NCBI GenBank assembly: GCA_023459495.1
Contig: JAEWTL010000004.1
Coordinates: forward strand, 62,001 to 126,000
DNA length: 64,000 nucleotides
DNA from: Bacillota bacterium
GTDB taxonomy: Bacteria > Bacillota > Clostridia > Christensenellales > SZUA-584
Reading direction: 5' to 3'
The position numbers and the translations under genes are program-made. Position 1 is the stretch's first letter. Each line of letters opens with the position of its first letter. Of the stretch, positions 56,309-64,000 are shown piece after piece. The notes beneath the pieces are model-generated. The model was not told the DNA's origin, did not search any database, and worked only from the letters and a program-made list of their open reading frames with translations.

Positions 56309-57628
56309 TTATGATTGAGCAGCCAGCAATCTGTCAAACTCCGTATCCCAGCTTTGTAGTTCCGCGTCGACATCCGCTCCGGTGAAGATGTTCTGCATCG
56401 ACTTGAGGATGTATTCCTCCATACCCGTCGGCATTGCGCTGTCGCCCACGACCTTCGTGATTTCAGGCACGAGCGTGTAGTCCGACCAGTTGCCGATAAA
56501 CTGCGTCATCAGCGGTCCTCTTTCATAAACCACCGGTTCTTTGGTTACAGATGCCCAGCCATCCGCACTAAGGTACTGCTTGTAGACATCCATATTGCCG
56601 CCCAGCACATAGTTCACAAACTGGAACGCAGCTTCTTTGTTCTTGCTTTCCTGATAAACACCCCAATAGCTTACAGCCGCACAATACGTCTTCTCGTCCA
56701 GGAAGTTCGGAACCGGGAAGCATCCGATCTCGTCATTGCTCTCCGCATCCAGACCCGCCGCAAGCCACGAACCGTCGATCATCATCGCCGCGCTGCCATC
56801 CTTGAACTCCGCGCTTGCCTGGCTGTACCCAAAGGACATGGAGCCTTTGTGATAGTATCCAGAGTCCACAAGGCCCTGCCAACGCTTCATGCTGGCTGAG
56901 ACCGTTTCATTTGCCCAATCCACTTTGCCGCTTAACACATCTTCGTTGAAATTGGGGTATGCGCTCATGATTTCCTGATTCGCTACGCTGATCCAGTACG
57001 GAGCTCCGGTTGCCCACACGTCCGCCGCGCCGGCACCCATGAGCGGAGTCTGGCCGGAATCTTTGATCGACTGGCATACGTTGATGAACTCGTCCCATGT
57101 TGTGGGAGCGTTGAGCCCCAGCGACTCAAAAACGTTCTTATGGTAATAGCACTGCATACGGTATTGCTTAAAAGCAGGGATCGTCCGGACAGCGCCATTG
57201 GTCTCAACGAGAGTCGCGTCATCATATTTTGCGAGCATTTCGCTGGGTACTTCAGCAAACAATCCTTCGATATTGGCCAGATTCTCCGCTTCCACTACCA
57301 CATCAGGGAAATTGCCAGCCGCCAGCAGCGTTTTGAGGAACTGACCACGGCTGTCGCCGGTCATCAGGACCGTTTCCACCTTGATCCCCGGGTTGTCCGC
57401 TTCAAAGGCGTCAATGATATTCTGATAATACTCAGCTGTCAGGTTGTCCGTTTCGAAGATTGCCCAAGTAATCGTGACTTCTTCTCCGGTTGTAGTCGCC
57501 GGAGCTTCCGAAGTGGTTGCGCCGGAAGAGTCTGATGCAGAGACCGATGGTTCTGTCTTTGAACCGCAGCCAGAGAACAACGCTGCAACCATACTGATGC
57601 ACAATAGCACTACGATGAGTCTTTTCAT
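56309..57628 (-). CDS. CUT1 sugar-binding lipoprotein
   Basis: 439-residue extracellular solute-binding protein family 1. The signal peptide MKRLIVVLLCISMVAALFSG is followed by the lipobox Cys at about 21, then a Ser/Thr-rich linker to residue 50. The mature part starts with VTITWAIFETDNLTAEYYQN, the usual beginning of sugar-binding proteins, and has many surface Trp and Tyr residues for sugar stacking (GSWLAAGLD, YWGVYQESKNK). It is the first gene of the importer operon, with AGGAGG before the ATG, and is divergent from the YesM/YesN genes that probably control it. The sugar is unknown; D-lyxose isomerase and FucI nearby suggest pentose- or deoxyhexose-containing oligosaccharides. Confidence 0.92.
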   Translation of the reverse strand: MKRLIVVLLCISMVAALFSGCGSKTEPSVSASDSSGATTSEAPATTTGEEVTITWAIFETDNLTAEYYQNIIDAFEADNPGIKVETVLMTGDSRGQFLKTLLAAGNFPDVVVEAENLANIEGLFAEVPSEMLAKYDDATLVETNGAVRTIPAFKQYRMQCYYHKNVFESLGLNAPTTWDEFINVCQSIKDSGQTPLMGAGAADVWATGAPYWISVANQEIMSAYPNFNEDVLSGKVDWANETVSASMKRWQGLVDSGYYHKGSMSFGYSQASAEFKDGSAAMMIDGSWLAAGLDAESNDEIGCFPVPNFLDEKTYCAAVSYWGVYQESKNKEAAFQFVNYVLGGNMDVYKQYLSADGWASVTKEPVVYERGPLMTQFIGNWSDYTLVPEITKVVGDSAMPTGMEEYILKSMQNIFTGADVDAELQSWDTEFDRLLAAQS

Positions 57629-57715
57629 TACCTTTCCTCCTGTTAGAGTTTATGGTTTAATTCTATCCGCGCGCTCAAATACTTCAATTTTAAATATTGT
57701 AGTTTCGTTTCACTG

Positions 57716-57757
57716 ATTATACATTCCCTTTTATAACGCATAATCGTTTGTTATAAT
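57716..57757. promoter_or_regulatory. Divergent -10 boxes between importer operon and yesMN
   Basis: The 157-base gap holds TATAAT on the minus strand (57716-57721) facing the sugar-binding gene and TATAAT on the plus strand (57752-57757) facing the sensor kinase gene. The -35 hexamers are weak in both directions, as expected for promoters needing an activator such as YesN. Confidence 0.45.
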
Positions 57758-57785
57758 GCAGTTAATAACTTTTGAGTGGTTTACA

Positions 57786-59567
57786 ATGAAAAAAATTGCA
57801 AGATTCTTAAGCTCGTGGAACAGGAAAAGCGTATTCTTTAGAATTTTCATTATTAACATTGCCATTATCACATTGGCAATCAGTGTCACCACGATGGTGA
57901 CCATTAACGGCTTTTCCGAAACAGTGATCGACAAAGAAATACTGCTGGGTGAAGAAGCGGCGAATAAGCTGCAGTCGTTTACCGAGGATAAATATAACCG
58001 GGCATATAATCTGTATAACTATATCCATGCAACCAGTAATGTCGCGGATACCTTTTCCAAGATCGTCCGGCATGACCAGAGCGCTTATAATTATGATACG
58101 ATACGTTCAATAGAAGCCTTTTTATCCGGCGTGATCGCTTCAGACAAGGATATCTCTGAATATATACTTTCGACAACGACCGGCGTGGTCTATTCGCGCT
58201 CGAACAATAATCACACCATTTCTCCGAGCTTTGATTATATTGATTACCCGGTCGTTCAGTATCTGCTGCAGTCTGATAACTATATGGCGGTTTCCTTTGA
58301 CGCGTCTCCTGCATATATTCTGGAAAACCAGGTCCCGGTCGTCACTTTTGTAGGGAAGATATTTGATACCTCGCTGTTTCCCAAAAAAGAAGTTGTCGGC
58401 ATTTACATCATGAATATTCCCTGCTCCGCATTTGAAGGGCCATATATGGATCTTGCGGATAATTTGAAAGGCGATTTGCTTCTGGCAAACAGCAGGAACC
58501 AGATACTTTTCAGTTCCAATCAGGATCTTATCGGAACGGTTTATAACGAGGATGCGTTCACTTCGGATGAGTCCAGTGTTTACGAGCTAAGCGTTGGGCT
58601 CTCCGGCCTTAAGGTCATCAGTATCACATCCCAGGCATTGCTGTGGTCGGATATCCGTCAGCTCCGCGTGCAGGCCCTTTTGATTTTGATCGCCAGCATC
58701 GTTGTCTCCTCCATGATTATGATCTTTATATTCTGGTTCTTCAACAAGCGGATGCAATCTTTGGTTTCCTTCATGGACATCGTAAAAAGCGGTGACTTAA
58801 ACCAGAGGCTCCCTGTAAACTCTGACGACGAGATCGGCCAATTGACAAAGGCGTTTAACGATATGTGCAGCCAGCTGGATAACTATATCAAAAAGAACTA
58901 CTATGCCGAAATGAAGCTGCGGACCTCGGAGCTCAACGCCCTGCAGGCTCAAATCAACCCGCACTTTTTATATAACACCATCGAAAGTATCCGAATGAAA
59001 GCCATTCGGGACGGTAACGAAGATTTGGCGGAAATGCTGCTGATCCTCGGCAATATATTCCGCTGGAGCGTGCGTTTTAATGAAAAGATCGTATATATCG
59101 AGGATGAGGTCGATTATATCGGTATGTACCTAAGGCTCCAGAATTTCCGCCTTGGCGACCAGATCAATATCAGCATCGATGTGCCGAATAAGTATTTGAA
59201 TTACGGCATACCCAAGCTGATTCTTCAGCCGATAGTTGAGAATTCCATACTTCACAGCTTCCTTAGCAAGAGCAAGGACAGTAAACTTACCATTCGCGCA
59301 ATTGAAACGGAAGGCAAAATGGAGATCACTGTTATCGACAACGGGCTGGGTATGGACCAGAACAGGCTTCACGAACTGATTACCTATATGAACAAGGGCG
59401 GAGAAAGCATTGGCTACGGTATCGGGCTGAAAAACGTGCATGAGCGCCTGCAGCTGCTTTTCGGGCCGGAATATGGTTTGACCATACAAAGTCAGCTCGA
59501 ACAGGGCACGAGCGTAACAGTCAGTTTTCCTGCCAGGAAAAAAGAGGAGATGCTTCAGAATGTATAA
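57786..59567 (+). CDS. YesM-type sensor histidine kinase
   Basis: 593-residue membrane sensor kinase. An N-terminal transmembrane helix (about residues 20-42) and a second one near 297-320 (LLILIASIVVSSMIMIFIFW) enclose an extracellular sensor domain of about 250 residues. Then follow HAMP, the His_kinase domain with phospho-accepting His near residue 392 in LQAQINPHFLYNTIES, and an HATPase with LQPIVENSILHS, DNGLGMD and GIGLKNV. ATG 57786 is chosen over ATG 57756 because the latter adjoins the TATAAT box. It overlaps the response-regulator gene by eight bases. By position it senses the sugar taken up by the divergent importer. Confidence 0.92.
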   Translation: MKKIARFLSSWNRKSVFFRIFIINIAIITLAISVTTMVTINGFSETVIDKEILLGEEAANKLQSFTEDKYNRAYNLYNYIHATSNVADTFSKIVRHDQSAYNYDTIRSIEAFLSGVIASDKDISEYILSTTTGVVYSRSNNNHTISPSFDYIDYPVVQYLLQSDNYMAVSFDASPAYILENQVPVVTFVGKIFDTSLFPKKEVVGIYIMNIPCSAFEGPYMDLADNLKGDLLLANSRNQILFSSNQDLIGTVYNEDAFTSDESSVYELSVGLSGLKVISITSQALLWSDIRQLRVQALLILIASIVVSSMIMIFIFWFFNKRMQSLVSFMDIVKSGDLNQRLPVNSDDEIGQLTKAFNDMCSQLDNYIKKNYYAEMKLRTSELNALQAQINPHFLYNTIESIRMKAIRDGNEDLAEMLLILGNIFRWSVRFNEKIVYIEDEVDYIGMYLRLQNFRLGDQINISIDVPNKYLNYGIPKLILQPIVENSILHSFLSKSKDSKLTIRAIETEGKMEITVIDNGLGMDQNRLHELITYMNKGGESIGYGIGLKNVHERLQLLFGPEYGLTIQSQLEQGTSVTVSFPARKKEEMLQNV

Positions 59568-61116
59568 TGTGCTGATCGTCGACGACGAGGAAAACATCCG
59601 CGAAGGCCTGATCAAGATCATCCACTGGGAAGATTACGGCTTTGAAATATGCGGCGAAGCGGACAACGGATATAAAGCGCTGCAGATGATCGAAAAGCAC
59701 CGGCCGACGATCGTCCTCACCGATATTCGTATGCCGGAGATGAACGGCATCGAACTGCTCCAGAATATACAGAAGAACAGCCCGAAAACCAAGACCGTCG
59801 TGATCAGTGGCTATGATGATTTCGCATACGTACGCAATGCGATGCGCTACGGCGCAATCAATTATCTACTCAAACCCATCGATAAGGACGAACTCACCAA
59901 TACGATCATTGAGGTGACCAATTTAATCGACAGCGATGCGGTTGATCTGATGCGCAAGCATGAAACGCTTGAGCTGATGAAAATCAATACATTGAACCGC
60001 ATATTAAAGGATCAGATATCCGTGAAAGAGATGCGCGAAAAGCAGGAGCTGCTGAGCTTGGACCTGCATTGCGACCAGATGTGCATCGCCATTGTAAAAA
60101 CAGATTTCTCAGCTGACGAAGATAACAAAATGCTGCGGCTCTTTGCGGTTCAGAACATATGCGACGAGACCGTTTCACAGTATTATCAGTGCCATGTTTT
60201 TCCGGATCACTACAACAACATCGTTATCATCTTTTATAAAAAGAATGGCGAACTCAGCATCGACACCATTAAGCGATCGCTGAACGAAGCTGTGCATAAT
60301 ATACAGGCCTATTTAAATGAGCGCGCCACCATCTATTATAGTACGCCGATCGACTCCCATCGCTTGCTCCCGGATTCATATAAACAGGCATTGAAAGGTA
60401 TCGATTATGCATCCTTGTGGGGTACCAACATCGTATTCGGGCTAAACCCCGCTGAGAGTCAGATCAGCTTTACTGACATCGATTCCGCGACAATATCAGA
60501 ATATATCCGAAAATGCGACAAGGAGAAACTGAAGGAGTATATCGACCCTCCGTTCAAAAAGATACTGAACAAGGAAGTTCTGGTTGCCCCGTATATCGTC
60601 AAATACCATGTCGTTGATATTATATCAACAGCCATCAGCGCCGCACAGGTGGTAAACGTCAGCGCAGACGCCCTGAAACGGCTGAAGGAGTCGGCGTTCA
60701 CAAAAATGCAATGCACAGACCGCATGGATGAGATCTATCACTTTCTGTTGTTTACGCTGAACAGCATCATCGACGAGGTGGACAACCGGAATGAAAAGCC
60801 GTATTCATTCATCGTGCAAAGAGTGATTGCCTATATTGATGCACAGTATGCGGACTGCAATATCTCGCTTAAGACCCTTGCGGATAAACTGTCGGTCAAT
60901 CCTGCATATATGGGCCGTCTCTTCAAGAATGAAACCGGAGAGTATTTCTCGGATTATCTGAACAGGATCCGCGTGATCAAGGCGGAGCGAATGCTGAATG
61001 ATACCAGCCACAAGGCCAAGGACATCGGCCTGCTCGTGGGGTTTTCAACGACCAGCTACTTCTATACGATATTTAAAAAAATCACCGGACACACACCCGG
61101 CGATTCCAGACAGTAG
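59560..61116 (+). CDS. YesN-type response regulator with AraC DNA-binding domain
   Basis: 518-residue regulator. The receiver domain (1-120) begins MYNVLIVDDEENIREGL; phospho-acceptor is Asp55 in VLTDIRMPEMNG and the conserved Lys is in YLLKPIDKDEL. A long linker domain (about 130-410) follows, and the C-terminal AraC-type pair of helix-turn-helix motifs (about 415-515) includes LKTLADKLSVNPAYMGRLFK and AKDIGLLVGFSTTSYFYTIF. Its start overlaps the kinase stop, so both are made together. It likely activates the divergent sugar importer operon. Confidence 0.93.
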   Translation: MYNVLIVDDEENIREGLIKIIHWEDYGFEICGEADNGYKALQMIEKHRPTIVLTDIRMPEMNGIELLQNIQKNSPKTKTVVISGYDDFAYVRNAMRYGAINYLLKPIDKDELTNTIIEVTNLIDSDAVDLMRKHETLELMKINTLNRILKDQISVKEMREKQELLSLDLHCDQMCIAIVKTDFSADEDNKMLRLFAVQNICDETVSQYYQCHVFPDHYNNIVIIFYKKNGELSIDTIKRSLNEAVHNIQAYLNERATIYYSTPIDSHRLLPDSYKQALKGIDYASLWGTNIVFGLNPAESQISFTDIDSATISEYIRKCDKEKLKEYIDPPFKKILNKEVLVAPYIVKYHVVDIISTAISAAQVVNVSADALKRLKESAFTKMQCTDRMDEIYHFLLFTLNSIIDEVDNRNEKPYSFIVQRVIAYIDAQYADCNISLKTLADKLSVNPAYMGRLFKNETGEYFSDYLNRIRVIKAERMLNDTSHKAKDIGLLVGFSTTSYFYTIFKKITGHTPGDSRQ

Positions 61117-61131
61117 TACAGGGGGTATTCC

Positions 61132-61767
61132 ATGAAAACGGTATTGCTATACGGTGACTCAAACACCTGGGGTGTGGCTCCTGACGGAACCCGCCTGCCC
61201 TATCACCACCGGCTTGCAGGTGTGGTTCAAAAAAGTCTGCCCGGCGGGTATCGGATCATCGAGGAAGGCCTGCCCGGCCGCACCACCGTTTTGGACGATC
61301 CGTTGGGCGACTATAAAAACGGGCTTTGCTATTTTGTCCCCTGCCTGCTGTCCCACCTGCCATTGGATGCGGTCGTGATCATGCTGGGTACCAACGACAT
61401 GCAGCTTTGCTACCGCTTCCCCGCCGCATACAGCGCTGAGGCTATCCGCCAGTACATTCAGACAGTCCGGCGGCTGTGCAATGAAAGCGCCGTTGAAACA
61501 CCGCAGATCCTGATCGCATCTCCAGTCGAGATTGCGGACAGCATCGTACAGTCTGATCTATATCCCTATTTCGGCAATAATTCAATCGAGAAATCCCGGC
61601 AGTTCGGAGCACTTTACCAAAAGGTCGCGACGGAAGAGGATACCGCGTTTCTGAATGCGGCAGCGTTCGCCTGCGCCGGAGTGGACGGCGTGCACATTAC
61701 GCCGGATGGACTTGAAGCCTTAGGAGCTGCCATCGCCAACGAAATAAATGAGCTACTCCCAAGCTGA
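61132..61767 (+). CDS. SGNH/GDSL-family esterase
   Basis: 211-residue cytosolic SGNH hydrolase. Blocks: I LLYGDSNTWGVAPDG with Ser10; II Gly in EEGLPGRTTV; III MLGTNDMQL with Asn; V DGVHITPDG with the Asp/His pair. Similar proteins deacylate oligosaccharides such as acetylated xylo-oligosaccharides. It follows the YesN gene by 15 bases and is likely co-transcribed. It converges on the HSL-type esterase gene, overlapping its end by 15 bases. Confidence 0.88.
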   Translation: MKTVLLYGDSNTWGVAPDGTRLPYHHRLAGVVQKSLPGGYRIIEEGLPGRTTVLDDPLGDYKNGLCYFVPCLLSHLPLDAVVIMLGTNDMQLCYRFPAAYSAEAIRQYIQTVRRLCNESAVETPQILIASPVEIADSIVQSDLYPYFGNNSIEKSRQFGALYQKVATEEDTAFLNAAAFACAGVDGVHITPDGLEALGAAIANEINELLPS

Positions 61768-62631
61768 TTGAATGAATCGCACAATGGTATCCACCCCCTG
61801 ATCGGCTTCGGGAAACTCTCCGGCGAATACCGGGAATACGTGCATCATATCCGGCAAGATCTGCAGATTGGCTTGAACGCCGCACCGCCGTGCTTTTTCG
61901 GCTACCGCCTCCGCGTCCCCCCGCAGCACTTCACTGCCGCCGACGACTATCAGCATAGGCGGGAATCTTTTGTATGAACCGAAAACCGGTGAGGCGTACG
62001 CGCATGTCCTTGGCGTCTGTCCCAAATATTGTTCCGCCATCAAAAAAACTCCCTCCCGGGTAATCAACCGGTCATCCCGGCTGTTCTTCTGATAACTGCT
62101 GTTGGTTGCGAGAAAGCCCGCAACAGGAGATATCGCCGTAATGGAGGCGGGCAGCGGCAGTCCCATGTCCCGTGCCAGCAGCATCGTGGCAAGGCAAAGG
62201 TTGCCCCCTGCTGAGTCGCCGACCACCGCAATATCGCTAGCAGGCACTATTCGCAGTAGCCCGCAGTACGCGTCAAGACAGTCCAGCACCGCCGCCGGAT
62301 AGGGGTGTTCAGGTGCCAGCCGGTAATCCGGCGCCCATACCGTCCGGCCTGTTTTTTCTGCCAGCGCGCCCGTAAATCGCTGCGAGGAAAAGGCGGAGCC
62401 CATGGAAAAGCCTCCGCCGTGGATATAGCATATCAGTTTATCGCCGCAGCCATCCGGGCTTGCGGCCATTTCAGCGGGGATACCGTTTAGCGAGCTGCGG
62501 GTAAACCTCACATTCTGTGATGCGGGCAACAGGGCAGCCATCGCGGAATCATAGCTGCCGCGGGTACCGTCCATGGTTTCAAACGCCTTGAGCAGTCGCT
62601 GCTGAAACTGCACAAATTCCTGACTGGGCAT
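61753..62631 (-). CDS. Alpha/beta hydrolase, hormone-sensitive-lipase type
   Basis: 292-residue esterase. The oxyanion motif YIHGGGFSMGSA (about residue 90), nucleophile elbow VVGDSAGGNLCLA with Ser near 157, the acidic residue near GGSEVLRGDAE and the His in DMMHVFPVF complete the triad. This is the HSL (family IV) group of short-chain carboxylesterases. There is no signal peptide. It is 27 bases downstream of fucI on the minus strand and so probably in its operon; removal of acetyl groups from an imported sugar is plausible. Confidence 0.88.
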   Translation of the reverse strand: MPSQEFVQFQQRLLKAFETMDGTRGSYDSAMAALLPASQNVRFTRSSLNGIPAEMAASPDGCGDKLICYIHGGGFSMGSAFSSQRFTGALAEKTGRTVWAPDYRLAPEHPYPAAVLDCLDAYCGLLRIVPASDIAVVGDSAGGNLCLATMLLARDMGLPLPASITAISPVAGFLATNSSYQKNSRDDRLITREGVFLMAEQYLGQTPRTCAYASPVFGSYKRFPPMLIVVGGSEVLRGDAEAVAEKARRCGVQANLQILPDMMHVFPVFAGEFPEADQGVDTIVRFIQSAWE

Positions 62632-62658
62632 CGCATTAATCCTTTCAACCGATGCAAC

Positions 62659-64000
62659 TCAGCCGAAGTAACCATACAGCGGCCCGAAATTTTTGCACGC
62701 CAGATAGTCCGCGATTTCCTTGTGTTCCGTGCTGAACGCGCTCCATGCCGACGGGCGGAAAATGTCCTTCTCGTCGATATTGTGCATGTTGACATGGATG
62801 CGCAGCATAGACGCGAGCGTAATCAGGTCTTTGCCGATGTGGCCATAGCTGATCGCACCGTGGTTGGCTCCCCAGTTGGCCATCACGCTGTATACATCCG
62901 TAAATGCGCCTTTGCCCGTCAGCCAGGGTGTAAACCATGTGGTCGGCCACGAGGGGTCTGTACGCTGTTCCAGCACGTTATGAATTTCATCGGGCAGTGT
63001 AACCGTCCAACCCTCTGCAATCTGTAGCACCGGACCCACGCCTTTGACCAGATTGAGACGGCTCATCGTCACCGGCATGCCGCCGCGCGTCACAAAGTGG
63101 CTGGAGAACCCGCCGCCCCGGAAATACGCCCGGGATGCCGGACACCAGTCAGTTGCTTTCAGGCACTTGTCCACCTCTTCATCCGTGACTTCCCAAAACG
63201 GCTTGATGGCAGGCTGTCCGTCCTTTTCCTGTTGTCCGGTTCCGTCGAGGCAGGTCGCGCCGGAATTGATCAAATGGATGATGCCGTTCTTTGCATGTTC
63301 GGGCAGTTCTTTGCCTGTCACGCGCTTCACGGCCTCCGGGCTCCAGTAGGTCCGCACGTCCGAGAATATCTGCGCCGTGTTGGTAAGCAGATTGCCGAAC
63401 AGCATGGTCATGCCGTTAAGCGCGTCGTTCTCCGTCGCGAACACATACGGCGCGCGGCGGCCGCTCCAGTCGAACGAGCTGTTGAGTATGGACTCCACAA
63501 AATCCACGTTGGGAAAGTGATCTGTCCACTGGCGCTGCCCCTGAAAGCCGCCTGCAATGGCGTTATGCCCCATGCTCTCCTCGTTATAGCCGATCGCTTT
63601 CAGCTTGGGATTACCCTGCATCAGGTCCTTTGCGATGATCGCGCACTTTACCGTGAACGCCCATTCCTCATCCTTGCGCGCCCGGTCAACCGGCTCCGCG
63701 TTGCGGTCGGCTCCCTCTTTGCAGTTTCCTTTGACCCAAGTCAGCGCCGCTTTGTATTCGTCCTTGTCGTATATCCCTTCGTCGATGCGGCGGATAAACT
63801 CGGTCATATCCACCTGCTCGCACCGCATGCCCAGATACTTTTCAAACAGCTCCGGGTTGACGATGGACCCGGCGATGCCCATGGATACGCTGCCGCACGA
63901 CAGGTAGCTTTTGCCCCGCATCTCGCCTACCGCCACCGCGGCGCGCGCGAAGCCTAATATTTTTTCCCGCACATCGTCCGGAATCGTATTGTCGTCCTTG
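62659..64000 (-). CDS. fucI: L-fucose isomerase, partial (5' end outside window)
   Basis: The reading frame is open to the window end, giving about 447 of the usual 590 residues; the N-terminal 140-150 are missing. The visible part starts KDDNTIPDDVREKILGFARA and contains GKSYLSCGSVSMGIAGSIV, GFQGQRQWTDHFPN, FATENDALNGMTMLFGNL and ANWGANHGAISYGHIG, which together supply the metal ligands Glu, Asp and His of FucI. The reaction is L-fucose to L-fuculose; related activity on D-arabinose is common. Just downstream lie two esterase genes. The rest of a fucose pathway is not in the window. Confidence 0.92.
   Translation of the reverse strand, partial: KDDNTIPDDVREKILGFARAAVAVGEMRGKSYLSCGSVSMGIAGSIVNPELFEKYLGMRCEQVDMTEFIRRIDEGIYDKDEYKAALTWVKGNCKEGADRNAEPVDRARKDEEWAFTVKCAIIAKDLMQGNPKLKAIGYNEESMGHNAIAGGFQGQRQWTDHFPNVDFVESILNSSFDWSGRRAPYVFATENDALNGMTMLFGNLLTNTAQIFSDVRTYWSPEAVKRVTGKELPEHAKNGIIHLINSGATCLDGTGQQEKDGQPAIKPFWEVTDEEVDKCLKATDWCPASRAYFRGGGFSSHFVTRGGMPVTMSRLNLVKGVGPVLQIAEGWTVTLPDEIHNVLEQRTDPSWPTTWFTPWLTGKGAFTDVYSVMANWGANHGAISYGHIGKDLITLASMLRIHVNMHNIDEKDIFRPSAWSAFSTEHKEIADYLACKNFGPLYGYFG

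Noticed and set aside
1..64000. CRISPR arrays, tRNA genes, insertion sequences or prophage genes
   Set aside because: No regularly spaced repeats, no cloverleaf-like sequences, and no transposase, integrase or phage proteins were recognised in the translated frames.

Overview
The window looks like a chromosomal segment of a strictly anaerobic, spore-forming type of Bacillota (Clostridia-like). The evidence is purine-rich Shine-Dalgarno sites (AGGAGG type) with frequent GTG starts, TTGACA/TATAAT-type promoters, a YesM/YesN two-component pair, DUF4183 proteins (known mainly from spore-forming Firmicutes), two molybdenum hydroxylase systems and many amidohydrolases. No tRNA, rRNA, CRISPR array, insertion sequence or phage gene was seen. 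Both ends cut a gene: an ABC permease on the left and L-fucose isomerase on the right.

Region 1 (1-21943) is devoted to nucleosides and nucleobases. A BMP-family (PnrA/YufN-type) nucleoside ABC transporter (1-4795), a hydantoinase (5403-6713), ribose/deoxyribose-phosphate enzymes (epimerase-like protein, RpiB, DeoC with a DeoR regulator; 6936-9976) and an eight-gene minus-strand operon (21943 down to 10091) would together import nucleosides, process the sugar and dismantle the base. The operon holds three amidohydrolases (one SsnA-like), two M20 hydrolases (one YgeY-like), a PreA-like flavin/Fe-S oxidoreductase, a fused Fe-S/molybdopterin hydroxylase of XdhD type and, unexpectedly, a GH1 glycosidase with altered glycone-binding residues. 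The transporter and the catabolic operon share a promoter module.

Region 2 (22377-35695) is a nonulosonic acid surface-glycosylation island. It carries LegB, LegC, PtmE, LegH, LegG, LegI and LegF homologues (CMP-legionaminic acid route), a Maf/DUF115-type transferase, a TPR-containing GT2 glycosyltransferase and two small unknown proteins. No flagellin gene is present. Instead the island is interleaved with DUF4183 proteins and a C1q/TNF-like jelly-roll protein, which suggests glycosylation of a spore or cell-surface layer.

Region 3 (36076-51220) is a regulon apparently governed by one FadR-type GntR repressor, with a TATAATCGATTATA-like operator at three promoters. One promoter drives an eight-gene operon: a DUF1097 membrane protein, a two-subunit PEP-synthase-like phosphotransferase, an HprK-like P-loop protein, a 3-hydroxyacyl-CoA-dehydrogenase-type enzyme, a metallo-beta-lactamase-fold protein, an archaeal-type (type II) GAPDH and an archaeal-like phosphoglycerate kinase. 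I do not recognise the pathway. The others drive the regulator with a C_GCAxxG_C_C redox protein, and an XdhABC molybdenum hydroxylase. A YcdX-like PHP phosphatase is divergent from the big operon.

Region 4 (51374-64000) is sugar uptake and use: orphan mannitol-1-phosphate dehydrogenase, D-lyxose isomerase, a CUT1 ABC importer, YesMN, an SGNH esterase, an HSL-type esterase and FucI. It fits scavenging of acylated oligosaccharides or pentose/fucose glycans.
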